Numbered from the stretch's first letter, positions 29,850 through 41,769 are shown. The stretch: DNA of 64,000 nucleotides from Gammaproteobacteria bacterium (GCA_012728315.1 JAAYFI010000065.1:62001-126000), one strand, 5' to 3'. Notes: generated by a model from the sequence alone, not told the origin. Numbers and translations: made by a program.

Positions 29850-30286
29850 AGTTTACGTTCCGCACAAATAATTTCAGCTGAGCAGACGATGACACCACCC
29901 ACGCTCGCTTGGCAATTAAACTTCCAGATTCCCCGCTTAGCACTGATAAAGCTGGCTTGCAAATCGAGGCGGTCACCCGGCACAACAGGCTGACGAAAAC
30001 GCAGTTTGTCGGAGCCCACAAAATAGTACAGCGTGCCATCCTCAGGCGAAGCATCCATCATTTTGAAGCCCAGAACACCTGCCGCTTGGGCCATGGCTTC
30101 AATAATTAAAACACCCGGCATAATCGGGTGCTGCGGAAAATGGCCGTTGAAAAAAGGCTCATTGATGCTTACATTTTTATAAGCATTGATTGTCTTCTGC
30201 TCTAAATCAATCGCCGCAACACGATCCACTAATAAGAAAGGGTAGCGGTGTGGAAGCAGTTGACGAATTTCATTAATGTCCATCAT
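29846..30286 (-). CDS. fabZ: 3-hydroxyacyl-[ACP] dehydratase FabZ
   Basis: FabZ dehydrates 3-hydroxyacyl-ACP in fatty acid elongation and competes with LpxA and LpxD for substrate, so its place in this operon matters. The 146-residue hot-dog protein has [14 protein letters not shown] and the active-site block [21 protein letters not shown] with its His and Glu. AAGG lies upstream of the start. Confidence 0.97.
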   Translation of the reverse strand: MMDINEIRQLLPHRYPFLLVDRVAAIDLEQKTINAYKNVSINEPFFNGHFPQHPIMPGVLIIEAMAQAAGVLGFKMMDASPEDGTLYYFVGSDKLRFRQPVVPGDRLDLQASFISAKRGIWKFNCQASVGGVIVCSAEIICAERKL

Positions 30287-30434
30287 ATATAAAAGCCTTG
30301 ATCAAATAAGTGAGGCCGTGAATACCATATACACAGACCTACCACCTTTAACTGAACGGCACTTAATGCGCTAAATTAAAGCTGATTAGCTAAAAAGGTC
30401 GATAAAATTTTAGATGATATATCCATAGTGTTGG

Positions 30435-31460
30435 TCACTTCTGAGTATTCTTTTCCAAGCTGCGAACACGTTTAACTAAATCATCTAATTGACGAAAACG
30501 TACTGCATTTTTTTTCCACTCAGCAGCAGGCTGCATAGCAGTACCCGATGAATAGGCACCCGGCTCAGTAATAGAATGAGTCACCATCGTCATACCCGTG
30601 ACAAGCACATCATCACAAATATCAATATGGCCAACCAGCCCTACACCACCCGCTAGCATGCAGTTGCGACCAATTTTTGCACTACCGGAAATCCCAACAC
30701 AGGCAGCAATCGCAGTATGGTCACCAATTTGCACATTATGTGCAATTTGAATTTGATTATCTAACTTAACGCCATTACCAATCAGGGTATCTGACAGAGC
30801 ACCACGATCAATAGTGGTATTGGCGCCAATTTCGACGTCATCACCAATGGTTACCCCACCGATTTGCGCAATTTTATGCCAAGTGCCTTTATGTTTAGCA
30901 AAGCCAAAACCTTCACCACCAATCACTGCACCGGACTGAATCACCACGCGCTGCCCAATAGTGACATCATGGTAGATCGTCACCCGAGCCAACAAGCGGC
31001 CATGATCAGCAATACGGCTGCGCGCACCAATAAAACACTGCGCGCCAATCACCACGCCAGCGCCAATAACAGCATGCTCTTCAATCACCACGCCTGGGCC
31101 AATGCTCGCCGTAGAGTCAATTAAAGCGCTGTCGGCAATCACCGCAGAAGGATGAATCCCCGCGGCGCGCTGTGGTGTACGATCGAAATAGTGCGAGAGC
31201 TCGGCATAAGCCAAGTAGGGATCAGGCACGACTAAACAATTGCCCGCATAATCAGCAGCATCGGTAGCCGCCAGCAATATCGCTCCGGCTTGGCTATGCT
31301 CAAGCAATTTACGGTAATGAGCATTAGCCAAAAAGCTTAGTTGCTCATTGTTGGCATCTTGTAATGTGGCTAAACCGTAAATAACTTTTTCTGCGTCACC
31401 GCGCAGCTCAGCGCCGAGCATCTCGGCTAACTGAGCTAGAGTAAAGTGTAACTGTTTCAT
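30435..31460 (-). CDS. lpxD: UDP-3-O-(3-hydroxyacyl)glucosamine N-acyltransferase LpxD
   Basis: LpxD performs the third step of lipid A synthesis. The 341-residue protein has an N-terminal uridine-binding domain (about 1-100), a hexapeptide-repeat beta-helix (about 100-300) and a C-terminal helix. The catalytic histidine is in [15 protein letters not shown]. It starts one base after the stop codon of skp. A 148-bp gap separates it from fabZ, large for this operon. Confidence 0.97.
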   Translation of the reverse strand: MKQLHFTLAQLAEMLGAELRGDAEKVIYGLATLQDANNEQLSFLANAHYRKLLEHSQAGAILLAATDAADYAGNCLVVPDPYLAYAELSHYFDRTPQRAAGIHPSAVIADSALIDSTASIGPGVVIEEHAVIGAGVVIGAQCFIGARSRIADHGRLLARVTIYHDVTIGQRVVIQSGAVIGGEGFGFAKHKGTWHKIAQIGGVTIGDDVEIGANTTIDRGALSDTLIGNGVKLDNQIQIAHNVQIGDHTAIAACVGISGSAKIGRNCMLAGGVGLVGHIDICDDVLVTGMTMVTHSITEPGAYSSGTAMQPAAEWKKNAVRFRQLDDLVKRVRSLEKNTQK

Positions 31461-31461
31461 A

Positions 31462-31965
31462 TCAACGCAACTGATTCATACGCTCAATAACACGCAGCGT
31501 AATATCATATTGCGGCTTAACGTCAACTACCGCACCGCGTTCGAGCACGATATCGTAGTTACCACTTTTCAGTACTTCTTCAACCGCTTTGTCGAGCTTA
31601 GGCTTAAGCTTTTCCAGCATGTCACGATCCGCTAATGCTTTAGCTTCGTTAAGATCTTTAGACTGGGTTTGGAAATCACGGGCCTTTTGCTTGAACTCGA
31701 GCTCTAAACGCTCAAGCTCAGCTTGCTGCATACGCTCGCCATCTTTCATTAAGCGATCTTGAATGCGTTTGGCGTCAGTTTCTAAGTTTTTCAACTTAGT
31801 TAATTGCGGTCCAAACTTTTTCTCTGCATCCACAGCATATTTTTTTGCTGCATCAGACTCCAATAAAGCCATTTGATAGTTCAAAACAGCAATTTTCATT
31901 TCTGCTAAAGCAGGGCCACTGATTAAAGCAGCTGTCAATAAAACAAGTTGAGTCAACTTACGCAC
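31462..31965 (-). CDS. skp: Periplasmic chaperone Skp/OmpH
   Basis: Skp binds unfolded outer-membrane proteins and delivers them to the Bam complex. The 167-residue protein has a signal peptide (cleavage after GPALA), a short beta segment and two long charged helices (about 45-140) that form the tentacles of the trimer. It lies between bamA and lpxD, as in most gammaproteobacteria. Confidence 0.94.
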   Translation of the reverse strand: MRKLTQLVLLTAALISGPALAEMKIAVLNYQMALLESDAAKKYAVDAEKKFGPQLTKLKNLETDAKRIQDRLMKDGERMQQAELERLELEFKQKARDFQTQSKDLNEAKALADRDMLEKLKPKLDKAVEEVLKSGNYDIVLERGAVVDVKPQYDITLRVIERMNQLR

Positions 31966-32010
31966 GATGCACTCCTAAAAAATGCTGTTATTAATAGATT
32001 TAAAGCTAAA

Positions 32011-34353
32011 TTAGAATGTTTGGCCCAGTGAGAACTGGAATACTTGGGTATCAGCATTGTCTGGTTTTTTCACAGGTACACCTAAGCTAAAGCTTAACGG
32101 CCCTAGCGCAGTAATCCATGTTAAACCCACACCCACTGAACTGGCTAAGTTATCGTATTTAATTCCGCAACCTGACTCATCACGTTTCTTTTGTGCTGAG
32201 CTGCAATGGGTATCAAACACATTACCGACGTCCCAGAACAACACAGTACGCAGCGAGCGCTGATCTTTGACAAAGGGCATTGGGAAGAGTAGCTCAGCCC
32301 CGCCTTGAATCAGGACGTTACCACCGAACGGCAAGTTATCTTTATCTGGATCATTCGCATTTGGTGTACTACGCGGGCCTAGGCTGCTGTCTTTAAAACC
32401 ACGCACCGAGTTAAAACCACCGGCATAGTAGTGCTCATAAAAAGGTACTTTAGAGGTCGAGCCGTACTTTTCTAAATAGCCAATGTCGGTATGGAAACGC
32501 AGTGTGTAATTATTGGTTAACGGCTTAAAGATTTGACCACTGTAATCCAAACGGTAGAAAGATAAATCACTACCAGGAATTGTCGACTCCAGCACTAAAC
32601 TCTGCGAATAACCGCGCGTAGCCATCAAGCCTCGATTTAAGGTGGACTGTGACCAGCCAACGGAGCCTTTAAAGTTAGTGTAATTTTTACCCTCTTCGTC
32701 AACAAAATCCATAATTTCGTCAACAGTATAACGGCCGGTTTTCAACTTATCCTGCTGTGCACCGAGACCAAAATTTAAACGTGATGTTTCACTGATCGGG
32801 TAACCGACATTGATGCCAGCGCCTAAGCTGTCTACAGAATAGCTGGAAATATCATAATCAAGCTTATCGTAATCAGTGGAGCGGTAGAAGCCATTGTAAC
32901 CTAGACTCACACCATCTACTGTCCAATAAGGATCAACAAAGCTAAAGTTATAATTGCTTTGGTATTCACTGCGCGTTAAGCCTAAGCTCACTTTATTACC
33001 GGTACCCAAGAAGTTGCTCTGACTGATCGAGCCACCCAGAATCAAACCGGCATTCTGGGCAAAACCCACACTAGCAGTAATCGAGCCTGACGGTTGCTCT
33101 TCTACACTGTAGTTCACATCAATCTGGTCATCGGTACCCGGTACTGCCGGAGTTTCAACGTTAACTTCCTTAAAGTAACCTAGACGCTCTAAACGGGTTT
33201 TCGACTGATCGATTAAGTACGTTGATGCCCAGCCACCTTCCATTTGTCGCATTTCACGGCGCAATACTTCATCGGTTGTTTTGGTATTGCCACGAAAGTT
33301 AATACGGTTAACGTAGGAACGCTTTCCAGGGTCGACGACAAAGGTCAAAGATACAGTGTTATCTTCATCATGGGTTTGTGGCACACCATTGACGTTAGCG
33401 AAAGTGTAGCCATCATTACCTAAACGGCGGGTAATCAGCTCGGATGTGGTGGTCATCACTTTACGTGAAAAAACCTGCCCTTCGCGGGACAACAGCAGCG
33501 CCTGAATTTCCTCTTCTGGCACCTTCAAGTCACCCGATAATTTAACATCACGAATAGTGTACTGCTCACCTTCATCCACGTTAACGGTGATATAAACGTG
33601 CTTTTTGTCGGGTGTAATTGATACTTGCGTTGAGGTTATATCCATATTGATATAACCGCGGTCAAAATAGTATGAACGTAAGCGTTCTAAGTCACCGGAT
33701 AGTTTTTCGCGCGCATATTTATCATCGTTGCGAAAAAACGAAAGCCAGTTTTTGGTTTTCAGCTCAAATAGATCGGTCAGCTCTTCATCTTTAAAGACTT
33801 TATTCCCCACCACATTAATATGCTGGATTGAAGCCACTGAGCCTTCGGTAATATCAATTTTCAGCGCGACACGGTTGCGCGGCTGTGGAATAACTTTGGT
33901 TTCAATAGTGGCAGAATAACGACCTTGAGCAACATATTGACGCTGCAGTTCATTACTCACACCCTCTAAAGTCGCTTGTTGGAAAATCTCTCCCTCGGCC
34001 AAGCCCGACTGTTTTAAGCCTTTCAGCAAGTCATCTTTACTGATGGCTTTATTGCCCTCGATTTCCAAGCTCGAAATCGATGGACGCTCAAGCAATGTAA
34101 TAATCAGTACATCGCCATCGCGGCTCAGTTGAATATCTTCAAAGAAACCGGTTTTAAATAACGAACGGGTTGCCTCGGCCAAACGACGCTCGTCGACTGT
34201 TTCACCCACATTCAAAGGTAAAGCACCAAACACACTGCCAGCCGATACACGCTGTAAACCGTTTACACGGATATCAGAGACAGTAAAAGGCGCAGCGTGA
34301 GCTTCAGATATTATTAGCGCGGATATCACCGCAGGTAGCAGCAGACGTTTCAT
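32011..34353 (-). CDS. bamA: Outer-membrane protein assembly factor BamA
   Basis: BamA inserts beta-barrel proteins into the outer membrane. The 780-residue protein has a signal peptide (cleavage after AHA), five POTRA domains (about 22-420) and a 16-stranded barrel. The conserved VRGF motif is in GGFNSVRGFKDSSLGPR, and the C terminus ends in the beta-signal FQFSLGQTF with the terminal Phe. It follows rseP. Confidence 0.98.
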   Translation of the reverse strand: MKRLLLPAVISALIISEAHAAPFTVSDIRVNGLQRVSAGSVFGALPLNVGETVDERRLAEATRSLFKTGFFEDIQLSRDGDVLIITLLERPSISSLEIEGNKAISKDDLLKGLKQSGLAEGEIFQQATLEGVSNELQRQYVAQGRYSATIETKVIPQPRNRVALKIDITEGSVASIQHINVVGNKVFKDEELTDLFELKTKNWLSFFRNDDKYAREKLSGDLERLRSYYFDRGYINMDITSTQVSITPDKKHVYITVNVDEGEQYTIRDVKLSGDLKVPEEEIQALLLSREGQVFSRKVMTTTSELITRRLGNDGYTFANVNGVPQTHDEDNTVSLTFVVDPGKRSYVNRINFRGNTKTTDEVLRREMRQMEGGWASTYLIDQSKTRLERLGYFKEVNVETPAVPGTDDQIDVNYSVEEQPSGSITASVGFAQNAGLILGGSISQSNFLGTGNKVSLGLTRSEYQSNYNFSFVDPYWTVDGVSLGYNGFYRSTDYDKLDYDISSYSVDSLGAGINVGYPISETSRLNFGLGAQQDKLKTGRYTVDEIMDFVDEEGKNYTNFKGSVGWSQSTLNRGLMATRGYSQSLVLESTIPGSDLSFYRLDYSGQIFKPLTNNYTLRFHTDIGYLEKYGSTSKVPFYEHYYAGGFNSVRGFKDSSLGPRSTPNANDPDKDNLPFGGNVLIQGGAELLFPMPFVKDQRSLRTVLFWDVGNVFDTHCSSAQKKRDESGCGIKYDNLASSVGVGLTWITALGPLSFSLGVPVKKPDNADTQVFQFSLGQTF

Positions 34354-34415
34354 GCAAACCTTTCTATTTCAACGATATATATAAAACCCGCTGCCATGCA
34401 GCGAATCAGTATGTT

Positions 34416-35768
34416 TTACAAGCGCGCTAAATCATTAAAAATCGCGAGTAACATAACGCAAACCACTAAAGCAATACCAATCTGCATCCCGTAACCCTGA
34501 ATACGTTCCGACAAAGGCCGTCCGCGCACCCATTCGACAAGATAAAATAACAGATGCCCGCCATCAAGCACAGGAATAGGCAATAAATTTAATACACCCA
34601 AGCTAATACTTAAATACGCCATAAAGTTTAAAAGGCTGCGCAGGCCGCTTTCAGCAGAAGCGCCCGCCACTTTAGCAATGGTTATCGGCCCACTCAAGTT
34701 TTTTACCGAGAGTTCGCCAAACAACATCTTTTTTAATGACCCTAAAGTCAAAACGCTCATGGTCCAAGTCCGCTGTGCACCGGCCCACAGCGCGTCAATG
34801 GGACCAAAACGCACTTCACGCAACATGGTTTCAGGCCATTGTGCACCCGCCACACCCATGCCTAAATAGCCGCGCTTCTGCGCTGCGCTGCCGAGCGCGC
34901 TCAGCCTAACCTCGATATCGCTAACCTGCCCTGCGCGCTCAACGCTCAACAGTACAGCGGTATCAGGACGCGCTTGCACATAATCCACCACAGCTTGCCA
35001 ATCGCTCACGCTATGGCCGTCAATCGCAATAATTTTATCATTCAACTGTAAACCCGCGGCTTGCGCAGGACCTTCTGGATCCAGTTGCGCCACCACAGCA
35101 GCAGTTTGCGGCCGCCAAGGCTCAATACCCAATTCACTGATAGGGTTGGGCTCATCGGCCCCATAGAGCCATTGCTGCAACGTCAGCGTATAAGTATTAG
35201 AAATCGTGCTACCCGCTGTTTGCGCATCAATACGTAAGCTGCCGCTATCACCAATACGCTGGATCAACTGTAAATTCACATCGGCCCAGCCGGATACGCT
35301 CTGCCCGTCAACGGCAATCAGTTCTTGCCCGCTGCGCAAACCCGCCTGTTCAGCCAAGCTATCAGCCACTACGCTACCGATAACAGGCTTAACTTGCTGC
35401 GTACCGAGCATCGCTAAGCACCAAAACAAAACAAAAGCCAAAGCAAAGTTAGCAATCGGCCCTGCAGCAACAATCGCAATCCGCTGCCCTACTGTCTTGC
35501 GGTTAAAGGACTGGCTTTGCTCAGCCTCACTGACCGGTGCTTCACGCTCATCAAGCATCTTCACATAACCACCGAGCGGAATTAGAGCAATAACAAACTC
35601 TGTACCGTGACGATCATGCCAACGCACTAAAGGCGTACCAAAACCAATTGAAAAACGTAAAACCTTGACCCCACAGCGTCGCGCTACCCAGAAGTGCCCA
35701 TACTCGTGGATGGTTACTAAAACACCTAAAGTAACCAATGTGCCAAGCAACATGTACAAACCACTCAT
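34416..35768 (-). CDS. rseP: Site-2 protease RseP
   Basis: An inner-membrane zinc protease that cleaves anti-sigma factor RseA/MucA after DegS/AlgW and clears signal-peptide remnants. The 450-residue protein has the HEYGH zinc motif near residue 22, two PDZ domains (about 125-310) and the second metal motif in [14 protein letters not shown] at 35768 overlaps the dxr stop codon (ATGA), which supports this start over the longer open frame. Confidence 0.96.
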   Translation of the reverse strand: MSGLYMLLGTLVTLGVLVTIHEYGHFWVARRCGVKVLRFSIGFGTPLVRWHDRHGTEFVIALIPLGGYVKMLDEREAPVSEAEQSQSFNRKTVGQRIAIVAAGPIANFALAFVLFWCLAMLGTQQVKPVIGSVVADSLAEQAGLRSGQELIAVDGQSVSGWADVNLQLIQRIGDSGSLRIDAQTAGSTISNTYTLTLQQWLYGADEPNPISELGIEPWRPQTAAVVAQLDPEGPAQAAGLQLNDKIIAIDGHSVSDWQAVVDYVQARPDTAVLLSVERAGQVSDIEVRLSALGSAAQKRGYLGMGVAGAQWPETMLREVRFGPIDALWAGAQRTWTMSVLTLGSLKKMLFGELSVKNLSGPITIAKVAGASAESGLRSLLNFMAYLSISLGVLNLLPIPVLDGGHLLFYLVEWVRGRPLSERIQGYGMQIGIALVVCVMLLAIFNDLARL

Positions 35769-36985
35769 GAACTTACACCTACATGTATCTTCTGTTTTGC
35801 CAGCCAACTATTGGCTTGCTGACGAGCCTGCTGATCCACGGCCAATACCTCTTGTAAACTCTGTACCTGATTGACCACATCGAGGCCCAATATATCCTCA
35901 ATCAACTGCGGAATTTGGGTAAAACGAATATCACCGCGCAAAAACGCTGCCACAGCCACTTCATTGGCGGCATTGAGCACTATAGGCGCTGAGCCACCAG
36001 CCTGCGCGGCCTCAATCGCCAAACGCAAACAAGCAAAACGCTGTAAATCAGGTGCAAAAAAATCCATGCGCGCTAAAGCGCATAAATCTAATGGTGCCAC
36101 CCCCGAGTCAATTCGCTCAGGCCATGCCATTGCATGGGCAATGGGTGTACGCATATCAGGATTACCTAACTGCGCAAGCACCGAACCATCCACATAATCA
36201 ACTAAAGAATGAATCACACTTTGCGGATGAATCACCACTTCCACTTGCTCAGGGCGTGCAGCAAATAACCAGCATGCCTCGATCAGTTCTAAGCCTTTAT
36301 TCATCATAGTGGCCGAGTCTACCGAGATTTTTTGCCCCATCGACCAGTTTGGATGCGCACAGGCTTGCGCAGGTGTGACCCGCTCTAAATCAGCATAACT
36401 GCTATTACGAAACGGCCCACCTGAGGCAGTTAATAAAATGCGGCGCACGCCAACGGGCGCTAAACCTTCACTATAATTGCACGGTAAACACTGAAAAATC
36501 GCATTATGTTCACTGTCGATCGGCAACAATTGCGCACCATGCTCATGCACAGCGCGCATAAAGAGCGCACCAGACATCACCAAGGTTTCTTTATTGGCCA
36601 ACAGTATTTTCTTGCCTGCAGTGACGGCAGCCATTGCCGAAGGCAAACCTGCAGCCCCCACTATTGCAGCCATCACCGCATCGACATCAGGATGCGCAGC
36701 CACATCGCATAAGGCCTGCGCGCCAGCCAACACCTGTGTGGCAACCCCTGCCAAGCGCAACTCACTTTGCAGGCGCTGCGCAGCCAACGCATCATTGACC
36801 ACAGCAAAGCGCGGTTGATGCTCAATACACAAAGCTTTTAGCTCAGCAATACGGGAATGCGCAGTCAGGGCAAAAACCTGATAACGATCAGGATGCTGAC
36901 GAATAACATCAAGGGTGCTGCTACCGATGGAGCCTGTTGCTCCGAGCACCGTCACCTGTTGCAGGGAAACCGCAGTAGCATTCAA
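35765..36985 (-). CDS. dxr: 1-deoxy-D-xylulose 5-phosphate reductoisomerase
   Basis: Dxr makes MEP in the non-mevalonate isoprenoid pathway. The 406-residue protein has the NADPH motif [15 protein letters not shown], the metal and substrate site [12 protein letters not shown] and the segment [23 protein letters not shown]. It overlaps cdsA and rseP by 4 bp each. Its isoprenoid product feeds uppS, two genes upstream. Confidence 0.97.
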   Translation of the reverse strand: MNATAVSLQQVTVLGATGSIGSSTLDVIRQHPDRYQVFALTAHSRIAELKALCIEHQPRFAVVNDALAAQRLQSELRLAGVATQVLAGAQALCDVAAHPDVDAVMAAIVGAAGLPSAMAAVTAGKKILLANKETLVMSGALFMRAVHEHGAQLLPIDSEHNAIFQCLPCNYSEGLAPVGVRRILLTASGGPFRNSSYADLERVTPAQACAHPNWSMGQKISVDSATMMNKGLELIEACWLFAARPEQVEVVIHPQSVIHSLVDYVDGSVLAQLGNPDMRTPIAHAMAWPERIDSGVAPLDLCALARMDFFAPDLQRFACLRLAIEAAQAGGSAPIVLNAANEVAVAAFLRGDIRFTQIPQLIEDILGLDVVNQVQSLQEVLAVDQQARQQANSWLAKQKIHVGVSS

Positions 36986-37797
36986 GGCAAGGTCCAGCCG
37001 GTCACGAGAAGTAATAAGGCAAACACAGGCACAGCGGCAGTTAAGCTATCAATACGATCTAACACACCGCCATGGCCCGGCAATAACTGGCTGCTATCTT
37101 TAATGCCCATTTGGCGCTTAAACATGCTTTCAGTTAAATCACCCACCACTGAGAACAGCACCACCACAGCCGCGGCGACCAGCAGCCAAGGCATCTGCGC
37201 ACTTGGAACGTGCAGATAGACCGCTAACGCTGCCGCGATACATAAGCTAGTGAACAAACCACCCAATAGCCCTGCCCAGCTTTTACCTGGACTGACACGC
37301 GGCACCATTTTGCGCTTACCAAAAGCGCGGCCAAAAAAGTAAGCGCCAATATCTGCGCCCCACACTAAAAGCATCACACTTAAAATAAGTAGATTACCTT
37401 GAGGCAGATTTTTCAGCACCAGCAAACCTAAGCCGGCAGGAATGATAATGATCAAACCGATCACACGCTTGCCTAAGTTCCCACCCCAAAAAGCAATACT
37501 GTTGGGAAAGCTAATAACCATAGCTATCGCCGTCAACCACCATAAACCGGCAAGATAGAGCAGTGGCACTAACAGGGCATCCGTGGCATTTAACAATAGC
37601 AATGTGACAGCAACAAAAGCAGCATAGGCCACGCGCTGCGCTTGCGTGTCATACCCTGCCAGACGCGCCCATTCCCAACCTGCCAAAGCCACAATCAGGC
37701 CAATAAAAGCGGTAAAAGCAGCCCCCTGCAACGCAAAGAACCCCATTAACGCCAAAGGCGCTAACCATAAAGCAGTGATTATTCGTTGTTTGAGCAT
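36982..37797 (-). CDS. cdsA: Phosphatidate cytidylyltransferase CdsA
   Basis: An integral membrane enzyme that makes CDP-diacylglycerol for phospholipid synthesis. The 271-residue protein has about eight hydrophobic segments and the CdsA signature near its C terminus ([25 protein letters not shown]). ATG at 37797 has GGAGGAG eight bases upstream, so it overlaps the end of uppS by 19 bp. Confidence 0.96.
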   Translation of the reverse strand: MLKQRIITALWLAPLALMGFFALQGAAFTAFIGLIVALAGWEWARLAGYDTQAQRVAYAAFVAVTLLLLNATDALLVPLLYLAGLWWLTAIAMVISFPNSIAFWGGNLGKRVIGLIIIIPAGLGLLVLKNLPQGNLLILSVMLLVWGADIGAYFFGRAFGKRKMVPRVSPGKSWAGLLGGLFTSLCIAAALAVYLHVPSAQMPWLLVAAAVVVLFSVVGDLTESMFKRQMGIKDSSQLLPGHGGVLDRIDSLTAAVPVFALLLLVTGWTLP

Positions 37798-38552
37798 GAC
37801 TGTTGCTCCTCCGCCGCGACTTGTTCGCACGTTCGACCAAAACGACGTTGTCGCGATGAAAAATCTGCTAACGCATCGCGCATCGCTTGATGCTTAAAGT
37901 CAGGCCAAAATAAATCCGAGAAATAGAGTTCACTGTAAGCCAACTGCCACAGTAAGAAATTACTAATACGCCGCTCACCGCCGGTGCGAATGCATAAATC
38001 AGGCAGTGGCTGCGGTGATGTACTTAAACAGGCTTGCAAGCGCTCAGCGTTAATATCCTCGGGCTGCAATTGCCCTGCTTGCACATCGCGCGCTAATTGC
38101 TGCGCAGCTTGGACAATATCCCACTGCCCGCCATAGTTCGCAGCAACCTGTAAAACAAACTTAGAATGGTGTGCCGTGCGCTGCTCTGCCTCTTGCATTG
38201 CAGCTTGCAGCTCAGGGTGAAAACGTGAACGGTCACCAATGATACGCAAGCGAATCCCGTTCTGGTCGAGCTTTTTTGCTTCCCGCCGTAAAGCAGCTAA
38301 AAACAGCTCCATTAACGCCCCCACCTCAGCAGCGGGACGCTGCCAATTCTCACTGGAGAAAGCAAACAGCGTCAACACCTCGACGCCGGCTTCGGCACAC
38401 ACTTCTACTACTGCACGAACAGCATCAACGCCAGCTTTATGCCCTGCGACACCAGGCAAGAAACGTTTCTTGGCCCAGCGATTATTGCCATCCATGATAA
38501 TCGCGACATGACGCGGAATAGACCGCGTCAGACTTTGCGTTGCTTTGTTCAT
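37779..38552 (-). CDS. uppS: Undecaprenyl diphosphate synthase
   Basis: UppS elongates FPP to the C55 carrier lipid used for peptidoglycan and O-antigen. The 257-residue protein has the MDGNNRWAKKR catalytic motif, FAFSSENWQRP, and the late RTGGERRISNFLLWQ signature. It follows frr by 15 bp. Confidence 0.97.
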   Translation of the reverse strand: MNKATQSLTRSIPRHVAIIMDGNNRWAKKRFLPGVAGHKAGVDAVRAVVEVCAEAGVEVLTLFAFSSENWQRPAAEVGALMELFLAALRREAKKLDQNGIRLRIIGDRSRFHPELQAAMQEAEQRTAHHSKFVLQVAANYGGQWDIVQAAQQLARDVQAGQLQPEDINAERLQACLSTSPQPLPDLCIRTGGERRISNFLLWQLAYSELYFSDLFWPDFKHQAMRDALADFSSRQRRFGRTCEQVAAEEQQSCSNNE

Positions 38553-38567
38553 TGCAGCAGCCTCTAA

Positions 38568-39125
38568 TCACACCGCCATCAAATCGGTTTCTTTAGCTGA
38601 TAACAGCTTATCCACTTCTTCAACAGCATGATCAGTGACTTTCTGAATATCGTCAGCCGCACGACGCTCTTCATCTTCACTGATTTCTTTTTCTTTGACC
38701 AAGTCTTTAAGCTGAGCCAAGGCATCACGACGGATATTACGTATCGCCACACGTGCGTTTTCTGACTCTTGACGTGCTTGCTTGGTATAGCCTTTACGTG
38801 TTTCTTCTGTCAAAGCGGGCATCGGCACACGAATAGTGGTACCTGAAGTGGCCGGATTTAAACCCAAATCAGACACTAAGATAGCCTTCTCAACCGCCTG
38901 AATCATGCTTTTATCAAAGACCGATAAAGCCAAAGTGCGCGAGTCTTCAACAGTCACATTCGCCACTTGACGCAACGGCGTATCGCTACCGTAATACGAC
39001 ACCATCACTGTATCTAAAATACCGGGGTGTGCACGGCCCGTGCGGATTTTTGCAAAGGCAGTCTGTAGCGACTCAATGGATTTTTCCATACGAGTCTGTG
39101 CATCTTTTTTGATCTCATTGATCAT
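38568..39125 (-). CDS. frr: Ribosome recycling factor
   Basis: RRF splits post-termination ribosomes together with EF-G. The 185-residue, two-domain protein has the start [21 protein letters not shown] and the late [23 protein letters not shown] segment. The start codon overlaps the pyrH stop by 4 bp (ATGA). Confidence 0.98.
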   Translation of the reverse strand: MINEIKKDAQTRMEKSIESLQTAFAKIRTGRAHPGILDTVMVSYYGSDTPLRQVANVTVEDSRTLALSVFDKSMIQAVEKAILVSDLGLNPATSGTTIRVPMPALTEETRKGYTKQARQESENARVAIRNIRRDALAQLKDLVKEKEISEDEERRAADDIQKVTDHAVEEVDKLLSAKETDLMAV

Positions 39126-39865
39126 TGCTTATTTTCCTCGATCAAGGTGCCTTCCGCTCCACCTAAAACAACATTTAGCAAAGCGCCTGGCTTATTCATA
39201 TTAAATACACGCAATGGCATATTATGGTCACGGCACAAGCAGATCGCCGTCAAATCCATAACTTCTAACTTGCGATCCAACACTTCGTCGTAAGTCAGAT
39301 AATCAAACTTTTCTGCATTAGGGTCTTTAAAGGGATCAGCAGTATATACGCCATCAACCTTTGTTGCCTTAAGAACTACATCAGCACTGATTTCAATGCC
39401 GCGCAAACAGCCTGCTGAGTCGGTGGTAAAGAATGGATTACCGGTGCCCGCGGAGAAAATCACCACTTCACCCTTCTTTAAATGCCCCACAGCCTTACGA
39501 CGATCATAATGATCGGTCACGCCCACCATAGAAATGGCCGACATCACCAATGCAGGGATATTCGAACGCTCTAACGCATCACGCATGGCCAAAGAGTTCA
39601 TCACTGTCGCCAGCATACCCATATGGTCACCTGTGACACGATCCATACCTGCTGCAGACAATGCCGCACCACGGAAAAGGTTGCCGCCACCAATGACCAA
39701 GCCAACTTGCACACCAATACCAATCAACTGGCCAATCTCTAAAGCCATGCGGTCCAGCACTTTAGGATCAATACCGAAATCCTCAGAGCCCATTAAGGCC
39801 TCTCCGCTGAGTTTCAGTAAAATTCGTTTATAGCGCGGTTGGCGTCCACCGACTTGTTGGGCCAT
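39122..39865 (-). CDS. pyrH: UMP kinase
   Basis: PyrH phosphorylates UMP to UDP. The 247-residue amino-acid-kinase-fold protein has [14 protein letters not shown] at the start, the GGGNLFRG glycine loop and the [13 protein letters not shown] nucleotide site. The 178 bp before it hold the tsf terminator, so pyrH probably has its own promoter near 39870-39985 for the pyrH-to-rnhB segment (inference). Confidence 0.98.
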   Translation of the reverse strand: MAQQVGGRQPRYKRILLKLSGEALMGSEDFGIDPKVLDRMALEIGQLIGIGVQVGLVIGGGNLFRGAALSAAGMDRVTGDHMGMLATVMNSLAMRDALERSNIPALVMSAISMVGVTDHYDRRKAVGHLKKGEVVIFSAGTGNPFFTTDSAGCLRGIEISADVVLKATKVDGVYTADPFKDPNAEKFDYLTYDEVLDRKLEVMDLTAICLCRDHNMPLRVFNMNKPGALLNVVLGGAEGTLIEENKQ

Positions 39866-39989
39866 GTTCTCTACTCCTGCGGATATTATTTAACGTCTGC
39901 GGCATCTTCTAACCACAGCTAAAGCAAAAACTGCTGTCTATAGTGCGCACATATTACAAGACACTCATATAAAGCACAGTGTCTTTTTT

Positions 39990-40026
39990 AAAAAAAAGGC
40001 CGCGCGCAATTGCGGGCAGCCTTTTA
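39990..40026 (-). terminator. Terminator between tsf and pyrH
   Basis: Reading leftward, AAAAGGC and GCCTTTT enclose an inner stem (TGCCCGC/GCGCGCG with one mismatch) around AATT, followed by an eight-base T tract. It separates the rpsB-tsf unit from the pyrH unit. Confidence 0.85.
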
Positions 40027-40043
40027 TTTAAGCAAGCAGATGC

Positions 40044-40916
40044 TTATTTTTTTGAAGCAGCAACCTGAGCGGCAACTTCAGAGGCGAAATCAACCTCTTC
40101 ACCACGGTCAATGCCTTCACCCACTTCAAAACGTACAAATGAAACGATTGAAGCGCCGGCTTGTTGAACCAATTTACCCACTGTAACTTCTGGGTTCTTA
40201 ATGAATGCTTGCTCAACCAAGCTTGCTTCAGCCAAGAACTTCTTGATACGGCCAGCTACCATGTTCTCCACGATATTGTCTGGCTTACCTTTAATCTTGT
40301 CTTCGTTCAACGCCATAAAGATTTCTTTTTCTTTGGCGATGGCTTCTTCAGAAACCTGAGTTGGATCCAAGAACTGTGGGTTGCTTGCAGCAACATGCAT
40401 CGCAACATCACGTGCCAGCTCAGTATCGCCGCCATTCAGAACAACAACTACACCAATGCGGTTGCCGTGCAGGTAAGCACCCAGCACATCACCTTCAGCG
40501 CGTGCAATACGGCGAATGTTGACGTTTTCACCACACTTAGCAACTAAAGCTTCACGCGCAGGCTCTTGCTTAGCGATCAAGGCTTCAACATCAAGAGTCT
40601 TATCAGCAAAAGCCACATCTAGAGACTCAGCCACAAAGCCTTTAAAGTCATCTTGTAAAGCCAAGAAGTCTGTTTGTGAGTTCACTTCAATGATCGCAGC
40701 GCTTTTGTTGTCATCAGCGACTTTAACTGCAATAGCACCTTCGGCAGCAATGTTACCGGCTTTTTTAGCAGCCTTAATTGCACCAGCAGAACGCATATCA
40801 TCAATGGCTTTCTCAATATCGCCACCCGCAGCTTCTAGGGCTTTTTTGCAATCCATCATGCCTTGGCCGGTACGCTCACGCAGTTCTTTTACCAAAGCAG
40901 CAGTGATCTGAGTCAT
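40044..40916 (-). CDS. tsf: Elongation factor Ts
   Basis: EF-Ts exchanges GDP for GTP on EF-Tu. The 290-residue protein has the N-terminal UBA-like domain with RTGQGMMDCKKALEAAGGDI and the core motif SQTDFLA. ATG at 40916 is chosen for its GAGGA at eight-base spacing; the GTG two codons upstream sits too close to that site. Confidence 0.98.
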   Translation of the reverse strand: MTQITAALVKELRERTGQGMMDCKKALEAAGGDIEKAIDDMRSAGAIKAAKKAGNIAAEGAIAVKVADDNKSAAIIEVNSQTDFLALQDDFKGFVAESLDVAFADKTLDVEALIAKQEPAREALVAKCGENVNIRRIARAEGDVLGAYLHGNRIGVVVVLNGGDTELARDVAMHVAASNPQFLDPTQVSEEAIAKEKEIFMALNEDKIKGKPDNIVENMVAGRIKKFLAEASLVEQAFIKNPEVTVGKLVQQAGASIVSFVRFEVGEGIDRGEEVDFASEVAAQVAASKK

Positions 40917-40977
40917 CTTCACAATCCTCTTTAATTCAGTTTATACAGCAGTTGTAAACTGCCTCTTAAATCAGGCA

Positions 40978-41002
40978 AAAAGGGGGCCGCAAGCCCCCTT
41001 TT
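40978..41002 (-). terminator. Hairpin between rpsB and tsf (attenuator)
   Basis: AAAAGGGGG pairs with CCCCCTTTT around a 7-nt loop, followed leftward by T5. Partial termination here would lower tsf relative to rpsB. Confidence 0.8.
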
Positions 41003-41027
41003 CTTGTCACTGGCGGACTTTCAGGGC

Positions 41028-41756
41028 TTAACCTTCAACCACTTCGACAAATTCTTCAGCAGTTGTTGCACTGCCTTGACGCGCACGCAGAATGCAGTCA
41101 GCCGCTGTACCAAGGTACAGTTGGATTGCACGAATGGCATCATCATTACCTGGGATAATGTAATCAACACCTTCTGGGCTGCTGTTGGTATCAACAACAC
41201 CAATCACCGGAATACCTAGCTTGTTCGCTTCTTGAATAGCAATACGCTCGTGCTCAACGTCAACTACAAACATAGCATCAGGCAAGCCGCCCATATCTTT
41301 GATACCACCGATGCTGCGCTCGAGTTTTTCTAAATCACGCGTGCGCATTAACGCTTCTTTTTTGGTCAGCTTATCAAAGGTGCCATCTTGTGACTGTGTT
41401 TCTAGCTCACGCAGACGACGGATCGACTCACGGATAGTTTTGTAGTTGGTTAACATACCGCCCAACCAGCGATGGTTCACGTAAGGCATGTTGCAACGCG
41501 TTGCTTGCTCGCTGATGATCTTGGCTGCAGAACGCTTAGTACCAACAAATAGAATTTTGTTTTTACCTGCTGCTAACTTTTCGATAACCGCCATCGCTTC
41601 GTTAAACATTGGCAAGGTTTTTTCTAAGTTAACAATATGAATCTTGTTGCGCGCGCCAAAAATGTATTTGCCCATTTTTGGGTTCCAGTAGCGAGTTTGG
41701 TGTCCAAAGTGAACACCCGCTTGTAACATATCGCGCATAGTGACTTGTTGAGTCAT
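41028..41756 (-). CDS. rpsB: 30S ribosomal protein S2
   Basis: A ribosomal small-subunit protein of 242 residues. The start [23 protein letters not shown] and the motif RLRELE-rich middle are typical; the C terminus ends [12 protein letters not shown] at 41756 has AGGA upstream, and the longer open frame lies in the structured leader. It is the first gene of the operon. Confidence 0.98.
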   Translation of the reverse strand: MTQQVTMRDMLQAGVHFGHQTRYWNPKMGKYIFGARNKIHIVNLEKTLPMFNEAMAVIEKLAAGKNKILFVGTKRSAAKIISEQATRCNMPYVNHRWLGGMLTNYKTIRESIRRLRELETQSQDGTFDKLTKKEALMRTRDLEKLERSIGGIKDMGGLPDAMFVVDVEHERIAIQEANKLGIPVIGVVDTNSSPEGVDYIIPGNDDAIRAIQLYLGTAADCILRARQGSATTAEEFVEVVEG

Positions 41757-41769
41757 GATCATTCCTAAA

